From: Rhizomys pruinosus
Taxonomy: Eukaryota; Chordata; Mammalia; Rodentia; Spalacidae
DNA length: 64,000 nt
Direction: 5' to 3'
Assembly (NCBI GenBank): GCA_009823505.1
Contig: VZQC01010551.1
Location: 365,509-429,508 of the forward strand
Shown: piece by piece, positions 44,985 to 55,567 of the stretch
How positions within the stretch are numbered: position 1 is the stretch's first letter
How the letters are laid out: each line of letters begins with the position of its first letter
Made by a program: the position numbers and the translations under genes
Notes under the pieces: generated by a model
The model's database searches: none
Told to the model about the DNA's origin: nothing
Seen by the model: the letters and a program-made list of their open reading frames with translations, nothing else

Positions 44985-46990
44985 TTCCACTCCCTGGCAC
45001 CCATAGACTCATGTCACCTCATAATGTAAAATGTATGTAATCAAACATTAAAAGTCCCCATAGTCTTTAATAGTTTTGATATTATTCAAAAGTCCAAGGT
45101 CCAACATCTCTTTTGAGACTTAATCAATCCTCTAATTGTAGACCACTGTAAAATCAAAAGACAAATTACATATGTCCACCAAACAATTGCACAGGATATA
45201 CTCCTGTTACAAAAGGGAGGAAACACCAGACAAAGACCGAAAATCAATAGGTCAAATGCCAAATTCTCCCCCTCCATGTCTGGTTTAGTCCCGAATGGTT
45301 TAGAGGGCTCTACCCCTTCAGGTTTGCTGCCTACAGCATCTCCCTTTCTCCTGAGCTCGGTCCACTCCCCATGTTCAGCTCTTCTTGGCTACTGTCTCAT
45401 AGCTCTGGCATCTGCCTTTCTCCTGAGCTCGGTCCACTCCCCGTGTTCAGCTCTTCTTGGCTACTGTCTCATAGCTCTGGCATCTGCCTTTCTCCTGAGC
45501 TTGGTCCACTCCCCGTGTTCAGCTCTTCTTGACTACTGTCTCATAGCTCTGGCATCTGCCTTTCTCCTGAGCTCAGTCCACTCCCCGTGTTCAGCTCGTC
45601 TTGGCTACTGTCTCATAGCTCTGGCATCTGCCTTTCTCCTGAGCTCAGTCCACTCCCTGTGTTCAGCTCCTCTTGGCTACTGTCTCATAGCTCTGGCATC
45701 CTCTTCCTTTTTCATTCTCTGCTCCAACCCAGGATTCATTTTCACAGCTCATAGAATGGACTATCATGGCCTCCTTGCCCTAGGGGCCTTCTCTTAGCTA
45801 CTCCAGCACTGGCGCATGAGGCCTTGCCTCAGCAGCTCCTTGAAACCAGTTACCCAACTCTTGCATCTTCCATGCTTCCAAACCCTGTACCAACCACATG
45901 GATGACACTGCCAAGTTCGGCTGACAGCTTGGGCTGGACTTTCACCCCTTTGAATCACATTTTCAGCAGTTTTTGTGTGTTGTCGTTTGCTAGGAGCAGA
46001 AAACTCCTTAGGGCTTTTCCTTGCATAAGTTGGAAGCCTAGCTGGGTCTTGGCCGGAGGGCACCATTCCCACTATTCCTTGTAGCATAGGAGGCTATGCT
46101 TTTAGATGACACTCGTCTCTGTAAAGCCCTGGCTGTCTTCCACTTTATGCCTTGGCCTGCAACACTAAACTTCCCAGGGCTGTTTTTCTCTCTAAACTGT
46201 AAACTTTGTATCTCTTTCTGTCCCACTTGTTCGTTTTCATTTAAGACCTGTATAAGGTTACAATTAATAACCAAGTCACTGATTCAATGTTATGTTGTTT
46301 GAAGTTTCCTCTACTAAAGAAATTAATTCATTTACTTTTTTAAATTTAGCCTCAGGAAAGTTCTTAGAACACGGGCAGAAGGCTGCACCTTCACCAAGGT
46401 GCTATTCTGGCCTCTCTGGGTATAAAATCCTCAGATCTCTCCATGACCCCTTGAATCCTGAGGTCTTCACTGCAACTGAGGCTGCATTTTCACCAGTGGT
46501 CTTTCCTGACCTCTCAGGGTGCCAAGCCTCAGCTGCTGTCTGTGACTCCATCATACTTTCAACATCAGTACCATGTAGGAGATTACCAAGTCCTGCTTCC
46601 AGCTTGAGATGGAGGCTCAGGTAACCTCTGGACCACAGCTTCTATGGGCTGACCCTGAGGAAATAGTTCCCAGAAGATTTTGCCATAGTGATGCTCCAGC
46701 TAACCAGCATTTATTGTCCCAGTAAAGCAAAGGTTTCACTTCAGTGGTTCTGGTCTTAATTACAGCTGATTCTTTAACCCCAGCCAACCAGAAACCACAG
46801 AATTTCACAAGCTAGGGCCCCGTCATCTACAATTCTTTTAGCATTATTTGCCAAGTTCCTACAGAACACCTCACTAAGCTCAAAACACTCAATGATTTTT
46901 CCAGCCCACAGCTCCAGAACCTTCCACAGGCCTCCCCAAAACAATGGTTAGGTCTGTCACAGCAATAGCCCACTCTCTGGTACCAGTTTA
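44985..46990 (-). mobile_element. MaLR internal region (non-coding)
   Basis: Read on the minus strand it starts next to the right LTR with TGGTACCAGAGAGTGGG (46969-46986), like the tRNA-Leu-type primer site of ERVL/MaLR elements. It continues with MaLR internal sequence (for example 'ggaactatttcctcagggtc' and 'agctgtggtccagaggttac'). No gag or pol frame is open, as is normal for MaLRs. The many short open frames here are not genes. Confidence 0.75.
45348..45701 (+). repeat. 72-bp tandem repeat x5 inside the MaLR
   Basis: Copies start at 45348, 45420, 45492, 45564 and 45636, each beginning CTCCTGAGCT. 72 is a multiple of 3, so the plus-strand frame 45276-45797 (173 codons) stays open with a 24-residue repeat (SSVHSPCSALLGYC and variants). 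It is antisense to the retroelement and probably not translated. Confidence 0.95.
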
Positions 46991-47413
46991 TGTTCTAGTT
47001 TGTCTTCAGCTGCTATGACAAAACACTCAGACAAATACCAACTTAGGGAGGAAAGGATTTAGTTGGTTTATATATTCCTGGACACAGTTCATTACTGAGG
47101 GAGCTCAAGGTAGGAAGGAACTTAGGGCAGAAACCTGGATGCAGTAGCTGAAGCACACAGACGGTGGAGGAATGCTGCTTATTGACTTGCTTCTCTGGAC
47201 CATGCTCAGCCTGCTTTCTTGTACAATGCAGAACAATCTGCCAACTGGTGGCACTGCCCACAGTGGACTGCCCCCTCCCCACACCACATCACTCAACAAT
47301 CAAGAAAATGTCTCACAGACATGGCCAGAGGCCGGTTCAACAGAAGCAATTCTCCCATTTGAGGCTCCCTCTACCCAGGTGTGTCAGGTTGATAACCAAA
47401 GCTATCCATCACA
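46991..47413 (-). mobile_element. MaLR LTR (MT-like), right LTR of a mosaic element
   Basis: The same LTR type as 44351-44715 at 423 bp, so nearer full length. On the minus strand it begins TGTGATGGATAGC, carries 'gtgggcagtgccaccagt' and ends next to the primer site. Confidence 0.86.
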
Positions 47414-47497
47414 GATATTTTAGAAAATAATTCTGATATATACTAAAAAAATAGTATCAAAAAGTCCATAATAAATAGGTTTATAAAATATCTTTCA

Positions 47498-47727
47498 GGG
47501 GCTGGAGAGATGGCTTGGTGGTTAAGAGCATTGACTACTCTTACAGAGGACCCAAGTTTGAGTCCCAGCACCCACATGGCAGCTAACAACTATCTGTAAC
47601 TCCAATTCCATGGGATTTGATGCCTCTTCTCACCTCTGCAGTCATTGCAAGCATGACATGGTACACTTACACATATGCAGGCAATACATTCATACACAGA
47701 AAAAATAATAATAAAATATTTAAAAAG
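47498..47727 (+). mobile_element. B2 SINE
   Basis: Head GGGGCTGGAGAGATGGCTTG, 'aggacccaagtttgagtccc', 'acccacatggcagctaaca', A-rich tail. No 17-bp duplication. Confidence 0.94.
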
Positions 47728-47729
47728 AC

Positions 47730-47985
47730 CTAAAAAAACTAAAAATATTATTCAGCAAACTGTTCTATAAATTTTTTTAAATACATAATAAAAATAAATT
47801 CAGATCGCCACTAATGTCCATATACCAAAGAGCATTTCAAGTGGACAGAAAAAACTCCCAAATTAAATGGATACAAATATATATTTAAGTGAGTTAAGAA
47901 TAAGACAGTCCTTGTAAGCATAGAATCCCTGGGACAATATTAAGAAGAAGTAGATTGAAATATTTTATTATATGGAAACTTAAGG
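47730..47985 (+). mobile_element. Possible L1 fragment
   Basis: A-rich, in line and co-oriented with the L1 piece at 48430-48785. Evidence is mainly position and composition. Confidence 0.3.
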
Positions 47986-47989
47986 AAAT

Positions 47990-48138
47990 TTTTTGGTCTT
48001 TTTGAGACAGGGTCTCCCTGTAGCCCCAACTGGCCTGAAACTTGCTATGTAGACCAGGCTGGCCTTAAACTCACAGAGATCCACCTGCCTCTGCCTCCCA
48101 AGTGCTGGAGTTAAGGGCATGTGCCACCACTCCCGGCT
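47990..48138 (-). mobile_element. B1 SINE
   Basis: 'ggtctttttgagacagggtc', 'gtagaccaggctggccttaa', 'gccaccactcccggc'. Confidence 0.94.
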
Positions 48139-48199
48139 TTAATTATTTTTTACAAAATTTTATTACCCTTATTTTGTGGGGGGGGGGCACACATACCAC

Positions 48200-48395
48200 A
48201 GTGCATCTTCATTACCCTTACTTTGTGTGTATGTGTGTCTGTGTGTGGGCTCACACGTGCCATAGTGCACCTGCAGACATCAGAGAACACTTGACAGTTC
48301 TCCCCTGCCATGTGGATCTAGGTATCAGACTTGGGCAATCACGTTAGGCAGCAAATGCTTTTACCCACTGATCCATCTAACCTACTTCCTAAAAC
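48200..48395 (-). mobile_element. B3/B2-type SINE, old
   Basis: TG-rich tail, 'ctgcagacatcagagaacac', 'cctgccatgtggatctaggt', 'tttacccactgatccatcta' in reverse orientation, preceded by a G-run at 48178-48187. Confidence 0.65.
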
Positions 48396-48429
48396 CTTTT
48401 TCTTAAAAAATAAAAAGCATAAAGACAGC

Positions 48430-48787
48430 AAAAGATCAAATATAAACCACATTTAAAATATTGAGAACAAATGTCGTAGTGGGCTAATAGAGTAGACACA
48501 TAAAGAGTTCTTGAAAATCAATTAGGAAACCATGAAAGTGTATAACATAATCAGCAAGGAAATAGACAATTCCCAAATCTGAAAAACACAAATCAATAAG
48601 CATGCAAAATATCTCTCACTAATAACCAAGGTTAGAAATTAAGGGCTGTGGGGATAGCGCAGTGGTTAAAGGCTGAGGTTAAGAACCCCAGAAATTAGAA
48701 GTCACGCAATCCCACTTGACTGGTAATATTCATTGCTAGCAGAGGTTATGGGAAATGAGTACTCTCTCATACACTGATAAAGAGAGA
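48430..48787 (+). mobile_element. L1M fragment (ORF2 end)
   Basis: Sense L1 order: 'gaaatagacaattcccaaat', 'aaaaacacaaatcaataagc' and, after a small SINE, 'ggaaatgagtactctctcat' plus 'acactgat'. Interrupted at 48642 and 48788 by younger SINEs. Confidence 0.7.
48642..48689 (+). mobile_element. Very short tRNA-like SINE, copy 2 (48 bp)
   Basis: 'agggctgtggggatagcgca' begins a 48-bp insertion ending 'gaggttaagaacccc', flanked by the 8-bp direct repeat AGAAATTA at 48634-48641 and 48690-48697. TAGCGCAGTGG matches the pol III A-box consensus. The end could be a worn B-box. It lies inside an L1M. Confidence 0.7.
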
Positions 48788-48985
48788 GGGACTGGATAGA
48801 TGGCTCACTGGTTAAGAATGCTTGCTGCTCTTCGAGTTCAAATCTCAGCACCTACATTGGGCAGCTCACAACCATCTGTAAGTCCAGCTCAAGGGGATCC
48901 AATGCCTTCTTCTGACCTCTGTGTATGTTGTAGTCACTCACACAGTCATACCCACATAAACATTACTACTAATAATTAGAGAGAT
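48788..48985 (+). mobile_element. B2/B3-type SINE, diverged
   Basis: 'gggactggatagatggctca', 'agttcaaatctcagcaccta', 'gcttctgacctctgtg'-like body and an A/C tail. Confidence 0.8.
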
Positions 48986-49129
48986 ATCTAAAATTAGAGA
49001 CATATCTAAAATTGGTACATTTTATCTGATAGGATATTTGGAATTATGATAGGACATTTGGAATTATTTGAGTCTGCTTGGACTAGTGTGACAAACCCTC
49101 ACATGGGTGCAGTGTGCAGCACATTCAAC

Positions 49130-49291
49130 TTTTTTTTTTTTTTTTTTTTTTTTTTTCGAGACAGGGTCTCTCTGTAGCCCCAGCTGTCCTGGAACTCACT
49201 CTGTAGACCAGGCTGGCCTTGAACTCACAAAGATCCGCCTGCCTCTGCCTCCCGAGTGCTAGGATTAAAGGCGTGCACCACCACGCCCGGC
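49130..49291 (-). mobile_element. B1 SINE, young
   Basis: Long T-run, 'cgagacagggtctctctgta', 'gtagaccaggctggccttga', head 'caccaccacgcccggc'. 12-bp target duplication CACATTCAACTT at 49120-49131 and 49297-49308. Confidence 0.97.
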
Positions 49292-49454
49292 TTACACACA
49301 TTCAACTTCTATCGAGGCTTCTCGTCCTCACTGTGGTGGCTATCTCTCCCCATGTACACCATGGCTTCTTTGTGCCACAGAGAGCTTTGGAGATTCTTAC
49401 TCTGCTTTTAAACTTTTTCTGTTTTAATTATATTGGTATTTTGTGATTGTATAA

Positions 49455-49720
49455 ATTTGGGGGAAAGACTGATCTTATAACCTGTAAGTACAATGTGGAA
49501 TTATTAAATCAAACTAGTTAATATATCTATAACCTCAAATACTTAACACATTTTGGGGGTAATCCTCTTCAAAATTTCTTCTTTTAGTGATTTTGAAATG
49601 TGCAATAAATGACTATTAGCTACACTTACTGTGCTATGCAGTAGATTAAAAAAACTTCATTCCTTTTTTCTTCTTTTTCCTGATGTTTTGATACCTTTGA
49701 CCATTGATCCTGTAACCCAA
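49455..49720 (+). mobile_element. L1M 3' UTR fragment
   Basis: 'tattaaatcaaactagttaa', 'catctataacctcaaatac'-like order, 'gattttgaaatgtgcaataa', 'ctgtgctatgcagtagatt' match the old L1 3' UTR pattern. Confidence 0.6.
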
Positions 49721-49874
49721 GCCCAGCCTCTGTTACACCATTCTGACTCTGCTCTTTGCTTTTGTGCCTTCGGTTGTTTTAGTTTTTACAAAGGGAAGAG
49801 GTAACAGAAGTCTCCAAGCCATCCATCTTGTCACAAATGACAAAATGTCTTTCTTTCATAAAGCCAAATAGCAT

Positions 49875-49876
<2 letters not shown>

Positions 49877-49952
<76 letters not shown>

Positions 49953-50013
49953 CAGAGAGACAGAGAGACAGAGAGAGACAGAGAAAGACACAGAGACAGA
50001 GTGAGTGAGAGAG
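49877..50013 (+). repeat. Compound (CA)n(GA)n microsatellite
   Basis: CA repeats to about 49910, then GA repeats with CAGAGA interruptions. The minus-strand 118-codon Ser/Val/Leu-rich frame here is an artefact. Confidence 0.97.
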
Positions 50014-50035
50014 ATCTTTTTTTTATTAAGGGCAT

Positions 50036-51250
50036 TTAATCTCTGTACTCTTGCTATTGGGACCCAATAGTGAACCCATTTCTTCCTTGCCATGAACATG
50101 GGAATGCAGGCAGAATAGCATTCAGGCCCAGTCATAGTTACTGCTCACTATTCTTACAGGTTAATAGTGAGAGGAACAAACAGAAAACAAACAAAACCAA
50201 ACCAAAACAAAAACTGTGGTTTGGCAGGGAAAGCAGCATGGGCACATTTAAAGATTGAGACAAGGTGAAAAGCCCCTGTAATAGTTACAGGGATTTAGCC
50301 CGTTGAAGAGGAGCTGTGCTCGCACTGGAACAAAAGGCAAGGCGCCTCGAAGGGAAGACCTCACCCATCAAAGACTCCAACTTGTGAAAATGAAATTCCC
50401 GAACAGAGAATGCCACAGAAGGGGTTCCCTATTTACACAGGTCCTGCCCCCGAGGCACTGGCACCATTGCCTACCTCTAGCTGGCAGCAGAACTCAACAA
50501 CATCATCTGTACTGGTTTACAGCCATGAAAGAAGCAAGAATGGAGGGAGGGCTGTGGAGGCTTGCACCAGAGAGCCACTAACCCGGATAGCACGGCAGGC
50601 CATGGAATGCCATCGCATGAGGCTGAGAAACCGAAGTCCAAGTTGAAGTGGGGATCCCAAGATCTTGGAGATGTCAAATCCCTGAGATACCCATTGAGGA
50701 AAACTTTGAGCATGGACTAGAACCGCTCCGAGAGGGGCTGGCTGTGTGTTCTGCTGGCGGTGGAGCTCAAACAGCAGAGCTAAGTAATGTGTTTGGAGCC
50801 CAGGTACCAAAAATCACCGAGGGATTTGGTGTTTCCTCTCCTGGATTTCAGTTTTGCTTTGATCTCATCTTTCCTTTCTAGTCCTCATTCCTACCTTTTG
50901 GAATGGGAATGTTTATTCTGTGATTTTATAGGGTCACATAGTTAAGAGGGTGCTTTGAATCTCAGGATCGACTCCAGACCTTAACATTGTTGAGGTTGTT
51001 AAAGAACATACAGACTCCCAAGATGATGAAATGTATTTTACATTATGATATGAAAATAGGACGCTAAGGGAAAGGGGTAGACTGATATGATTTAAGCGAT
51101 GTGCTTGGGTGTCAGGTTGACGGAGGGTGAGTAATTGTTCATCTTCATTGTCCACTTGACCAGATTTGGAATAATTACAGAAACACACTTCTGGGGATGC
51201 CTGTGAGAACATTTCCAAAAAAGTTTAACTGAGGAAGGAATACCAACTCT
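50036..51250 (+). mobile_element. MaLR internal region with a truncated 3' LTR
   Basis: Internal MaLR-type sequence: 'gatcttggagatgtcaaatc', 'accttttggaatgggaatgt', 'tttattctgtgattttatag', 'tacattatgatatgaaaata'. An MT-like LTR start follows at about 51110 (ttcatcttcattgtccactt, then 'ctggggatgcctgtgagaac') and fades after 51250. No gag or pol frame. The overlapping 92/78/77-codon frames at 50303-50881 belong to it. Confidence 0.6.
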
Positions 51251-51660
51251 GACGTAAGGATATATGCTTTGGCAGGACTTCTAACCAAGGATGCACTGAT
51301 ATTGTTCTAATTCATGACTAATTAAGAAGGTTAGAAATCATATTAATCCTTATCATAAAACATTTAAAAGTCCTCCTTTCCCCCTTTAATAACCAAAGTG
51401 GCTTTGCTATATTTAGGATGTTCTTTTCATTATACTTTAACAGTACACTAGCACTTTCTGAAATAACCAGTAAGAATATCCTTAGCATAACTCCTCACAT
51501 TTTCCATTTTCACAGGGGTGATCAGCCTTAAAAGTAGGAAGTATGTGTACTCCAGTCCTGACTCAAAAAGCAAACGCTGGTCTCAGGTCAATATAAACAC
51601 TGGCCTGTTGTTCAGGCCCACATCTTTTCATTATAAATCTGCTTAGAAACGACCCAGCTT

Positions 51661-51868
51661 GGGCTGGAGATGTGGCTCTGTTGGTAGAGTGCTTGCCTGG
51701 CATTAATAAATAACCAGGTTTAGCTCTGCACAAAGCCAAGAATGGTGGCAAATGCCTGCAATCCCTGCACTGAGGAAGTTCAGGCAGGAGACTCAAAACT
51801 TCAAGGTCATTTTCCACTACATAGTGAGTTTGAGGCCAGCCTGAGATATATGAGGTCCTGTCTCTTAA
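51661..51868 (+). mobile_element. B4 SINE (ID head joined to B1)
   Basis: ID-like head 'gggctggagatgtggctctg' and 'ttggtagagtgcttgcctgg', then a B1-like second half with 'aatggtggcaaatgcctgca', 'gagtttgaggccagcctgag' and 'ggtcctgtctc'. Confidence 0.83.
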
Positions 51869-51869
51869 T

Positions 51870-52437
51870 TATAAATTATCCAGTTTTCTCAGTTTCCCTT
51901 ATAGTTTAACACAAGGATACACATAAAAGTTAAGTGACATGAATGGTAGATACTGAATGCCAGACCTAGAATAAAACTCCTATTCTTCTATATCTGAAAC
52001 TAGTATTCCTTCTGTAGTCGACTCAGAGGTGAGACCTCGTACTTTTCATAGCTGTTTCAACACAAAATTAATTTTTGTTTTATATGCTTAAATTATTAAT
52101 TTGATTATTAATATATTGATATTTATCATTTGCTGAAATTATTCATTCTTTCTCTTGCTAATAAAATTATATCTTGACTTGAAAAGAGGGTATGTGATGA
52201 TCTTTAAGGGAAGATGACATTATCATTACTGGATAATCATCATTAATGGTGAAATTTCTTATTTTCCATGAAAGTACATACATATTTTTTATAAATTTTA
52301 CAAAAAGAAAAGATTATATGGTTTTGTAACAAAATAGAAAATATAATAATAAATTTTGGAAAATAAAATGCTGTGAAATGTAGATGAAGTGTTATTCATT
52401 TTGGAAAGGCCTTCGCATGAATGAGGTTGAGATTATT
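51870..52437. other. Unique AT-rich sequence
   Basis: No repeat, exon or long open frame recognised. Confidence 0.5.
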
Positions 52438-52975
52438 AAGGCCACCATGGGAACCCACACCTGTTATCCTGGCACTGGAGAGGCTGTTGAAGGAGGATAT
52501 TGAGCTCGAAGCTAGCCTTGGCTACTGTGCTGGATAGCTTTAGTGTCAACTTGACACACCTGGGTTGAGGGAGACTCAACTGGGGAATTGGCTCCATTGG
52601 ATTGGCCTGTGATCACATCTGTGGAGTATTGTCTTGATGGTCGAGCAGTTGGGAGGGCCCAGCCCACAATGAGTAGTGCCACCCTGGGCAGGTTGTTGTA
52701 TACTGTATAAGAAGGCGGGCTGGGCATGAGCCAGGGGAGCAAGCCAGTGAACAGCATTCCTCCATGGCCTGTGCTTCAGCTCCTGCTTCCAGGTTCCTGC
52801 CCTGAATTTCTGCCTTGGGCTCCCTGAGTGATGAACTGTGACCCAGGAGATGTAAGCTGAATAAACCCTTTCCTCCCCAAGTTGGTGTTGGTCAGAGTGT
52901 TTTGTCACAGCAATGGAAGACAAAGTAGAACAGAAATATAGCAAGATCCTGCTTTTTAAAAAGACCAAGACAAAA
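52438..52975 (+). mobile_element. B1-like SINE split by an LTR
   Basis: The left part (aggctgttgaaggaggata, then 'gaagctagccttggctact') and the right part after 52932 (atagcaagatcctg, then an A-run) make one old B1-like element interrupted by the LTR. Confidence 0.65.
52526..52932 (+). mobile_element. MaLR solo LTR, MT-like
   Basis: Begins TGTGCTGGATAGCTTTAGTG and ends AAAGTAGAACA. It contains 'gtcaacttgacacacctgg', 'gggcccagcccacaatgag' and the poly(A) signal in 'gaataaaccctttcc'. It is the same LTR type as those at 44351 and 46991 but in plus orientation. Confidence 0.88.
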
Positions 52976-52979
52976 ACAA

Positions 52980-54468
52980 CCTACAAAGAGATTAATATAA
53001 AAATAATTTCTCCCTGAAGTTACTAATTACTCCTTTCTATATGTTACAAACCAGCCATTCTTCTTTTAATAGACATAAACCAATATCCTCCAATTAGAAA
53101 GTATTGTAAGTTGCTGATGACAAGAATTTTTGTAGTTGATTCCTTCGATGCATTTTTATTAAACTTGGGCCACCTCTTTCTTTCTCCCATTCCACATATT
53201 TTCCCAAGGGTGTCATGGCATCAGCTTGGCATGGTGATATTAAACTAACTTCGCATGGCTGCTATTAATGAACACCCTTCCCAGCTGGGAAGGTCAAATC
53301 ACAGTAGCACACCAGACATCATGGTTAAAGTGATAGAGAAAGGTGGGGCAAGGAACCTGCCATTGGAGGTAAACACTTTGTCCTCAGGTTTAAGATGAAG
53401 TAGCTGGTATAGTTCTTCATGTTGATGTGTGAGCAAGTTGATCCATTACATAAACAACACACTTAGAATGTAGGCACTGTGAAAATTATATTAAACCTCT
53501 TGTGTTCCTTCTTTGGTGATTGGATGCTAATATCACACATTGAAAGGAAATTCTGAACTAAAAGAATTTTGATTTCCTTCTATGTTCAAGACATTATAGC
53601 TGTTTTTTTTTAATTAGTGATCCTTTCTGTTAGGAAAGCTTTAACTTTATTTGAAATACTTAGTATCCATAGAGTGAATATTAATATCTTTAAGCGATAG
53701 TGGTTATTTCAAGATATCCCTATCTTTACATACGGACTCTAAGTTAGAATGATTAAAGAAGTTGTCCAAAGTCAGGTCACGTGTAAGTGGCAGGTCACTG
53801 TGTTCAATGCTGGTCTTTCTTAGAGGACAGAGTGTCAGCCTTGGGCCACAGCAGAGTGCCACTCAATACAGTGCTTTGGGTAGACAGCTGCTCTAGGACT
53901 TCATTTAAGGTGAAACTCTCTCTTGCCCTTTTAAATAACTACACAGACTATTTTTAAAACGGAAAATGGTGATTATAATGAACTGTCTTCATTTGGTGCA
54001 TCTATAGAGTTTTTCAAATGATAGATTATAACAGCCAAATGTGATTTCAAAGTTACTTGTTTAATAGGGATTCTTGTTGGCAGGCTTGCCTTAGAGATCT
54101 GTGTGTCTTCCAAGAACGTAAGTACTCATTAGAAACATGTTTGAGAAAATTGGTCTACACTCCAGAATACTGAACAATAGAGATATTTACTTAACTGAAA
54201 AAATTACTGCTAATTATGGAAAATTAAGTGCATATAGTACCGACCTAGTTATTAGCAACAAGAATTCGATGGTCTTTCCTCCAAAAGGAAGTATAAATTA
54301 TATAAAATATCAATTATGACAATGAATAGGCCTGTTGCCGCATTCAATGAGTATGTATTGTGGACTTAAAATTTGAAGTTCTGACCTTCAGAGTCTTTTA
54401 ATTCCAAGTTACTGTGCTTTTAACAATTTTGAAATACTATGTGTGAATTCATTTTCATAGTAGATTTT
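52980..54468. other. Unique sequence, possible worn MIR
   Basis: No clear repeat except a faint MIR-like stretch at about 53735-53850 (gaagttgtccaaagtcaggt). No exon seen. Confidence 0.4.
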
Positions 54469-54469
54469 C

Positions 54470-55070
54470 CCTTTTTAATTGAATTTTGTGGATTTCATAC
54501 AATATTTTTGGTCATATTTATATTCCCTCCCATATCTGCACCACCCCTTACTAATCCCTACCAAATTTTCTGCACATATTATATATTATATTATATTATT
54601 ATATATATATACTAAGGCCTGTAGATTCAAGTTTATTTCTCCACATGCCCTTCTGGTCAACCCCTCTTCCCACCCTCCATCAGTTGCTAATATTTCCTCA
54701 GGTAGAGTTGTGATTTCTTACCCAGCTCCCCATGTCTATGCTGGGATTTTGTCTGACTTGAGCTTGCATGGGACCTGTACATGTGTCACCGTTGCTGTGG
54801 GTTCACACGAGCGAGTGACCAGCTGTCTGGAAGACTGTTTCCTGTGGTCATCCACCTCCTCTGTCTCTTACAATCTTTCTGCCCCCTCTTCCACAATGAA
54901 TCCTGAGCCTTGGGAGGCAGAAGTTTGATATAGGTGTTCTATTCAGTGATAAGCAGTCTGTCGCCTCTTACTCTTCGCACATTGGCCAGTTGTGGTTCTC
55001 TGTGTTAATCACCATCTGTTGTATAAGGAAGTTTCTCTGCTGAGAGTTTAGAGATGTATCGACCTCCATA
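54470..55070 (-). mobile_element. L1 3' UTR (Lx type)
   Basis: 'aattgaattttgtggatttc', 'cttacaatctttctgccccc', 'ttccacaatgaatcctgagc', 'cttgggaggcagaagtttga', 'gttgtataaggaagtttctc'. It is closely parallel to 22310-22975. An internal AT-rich run lies at 54583-54612. The 149-codon plus-strand frame is antisense L1. Confidence 0.78.
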
Positions 55071-55444
55071 GAAGATTTGAAATTAACCTCACAAAAGATT
55101 TCATAAATCTAAACATATTCCGAGTAGCTGGCCTCCTCCACACTAGTCACCATGCAGAGGGCAGAGCAGGCATGTCATGGGATGACAAAATGAAATCTGT
55201 TCTTGCCATCTGAGTTTCTGCATTCACCTTTCCTCCTCCCTCAAGATAAGATGCAGACCTTAAAAATTATTAAGCACATACTTACTGTCAGATGGGATAT
55301 ATACTTGTGAAAATGTCGTCTGAGGGATCTAAAGAGGTATAAATGGAATGGTGTGTGTGACGGTTATCTGTCTTCCTGCCTCTGTGCACTGGGTATCTCC
55401 ATAGTGCTGTGGCTGAGAATGAACAAAAGTGTCACTATTGGTGT

Positions 55445-55567
55445 TTATTGTTTTGAAGCAAACTCCCGCTGTATATCCCAGGCTAGGCAGGCTGGCCTAG
55501 AACTTAGAATAATCTTCCCACTTTGGCCTTGAGAGTACTGAGGTTATAGGTGTTTAATACCACACAC
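55445..55567 (-). mobile_element. Old B1-like fragment
   Basis: 'cccaggctaggcaggctggc', 'ctagaacttagaataatctt', 'gagagtactgaggttatagg' in reverse B1 order. Confidence 0.6.

Noticed and set aside
45276..45797. 173-codon open frame with a 24-residue repeat
   Set aside because: It is the antisense of a MaLR internal region and is kept open only by the 72-bp tandem repeat. No other coding sign.
50303..50881. Overlapping frames of 77-97 codons on both strands
   Set aside because: They fall in MaLR-type internal sequence, which is normally non-coding.
54479..54928. 149-codon plus-strand open frame
   Set aside because: Antisense of an Lx-type L1 3' UTR, non-coding.
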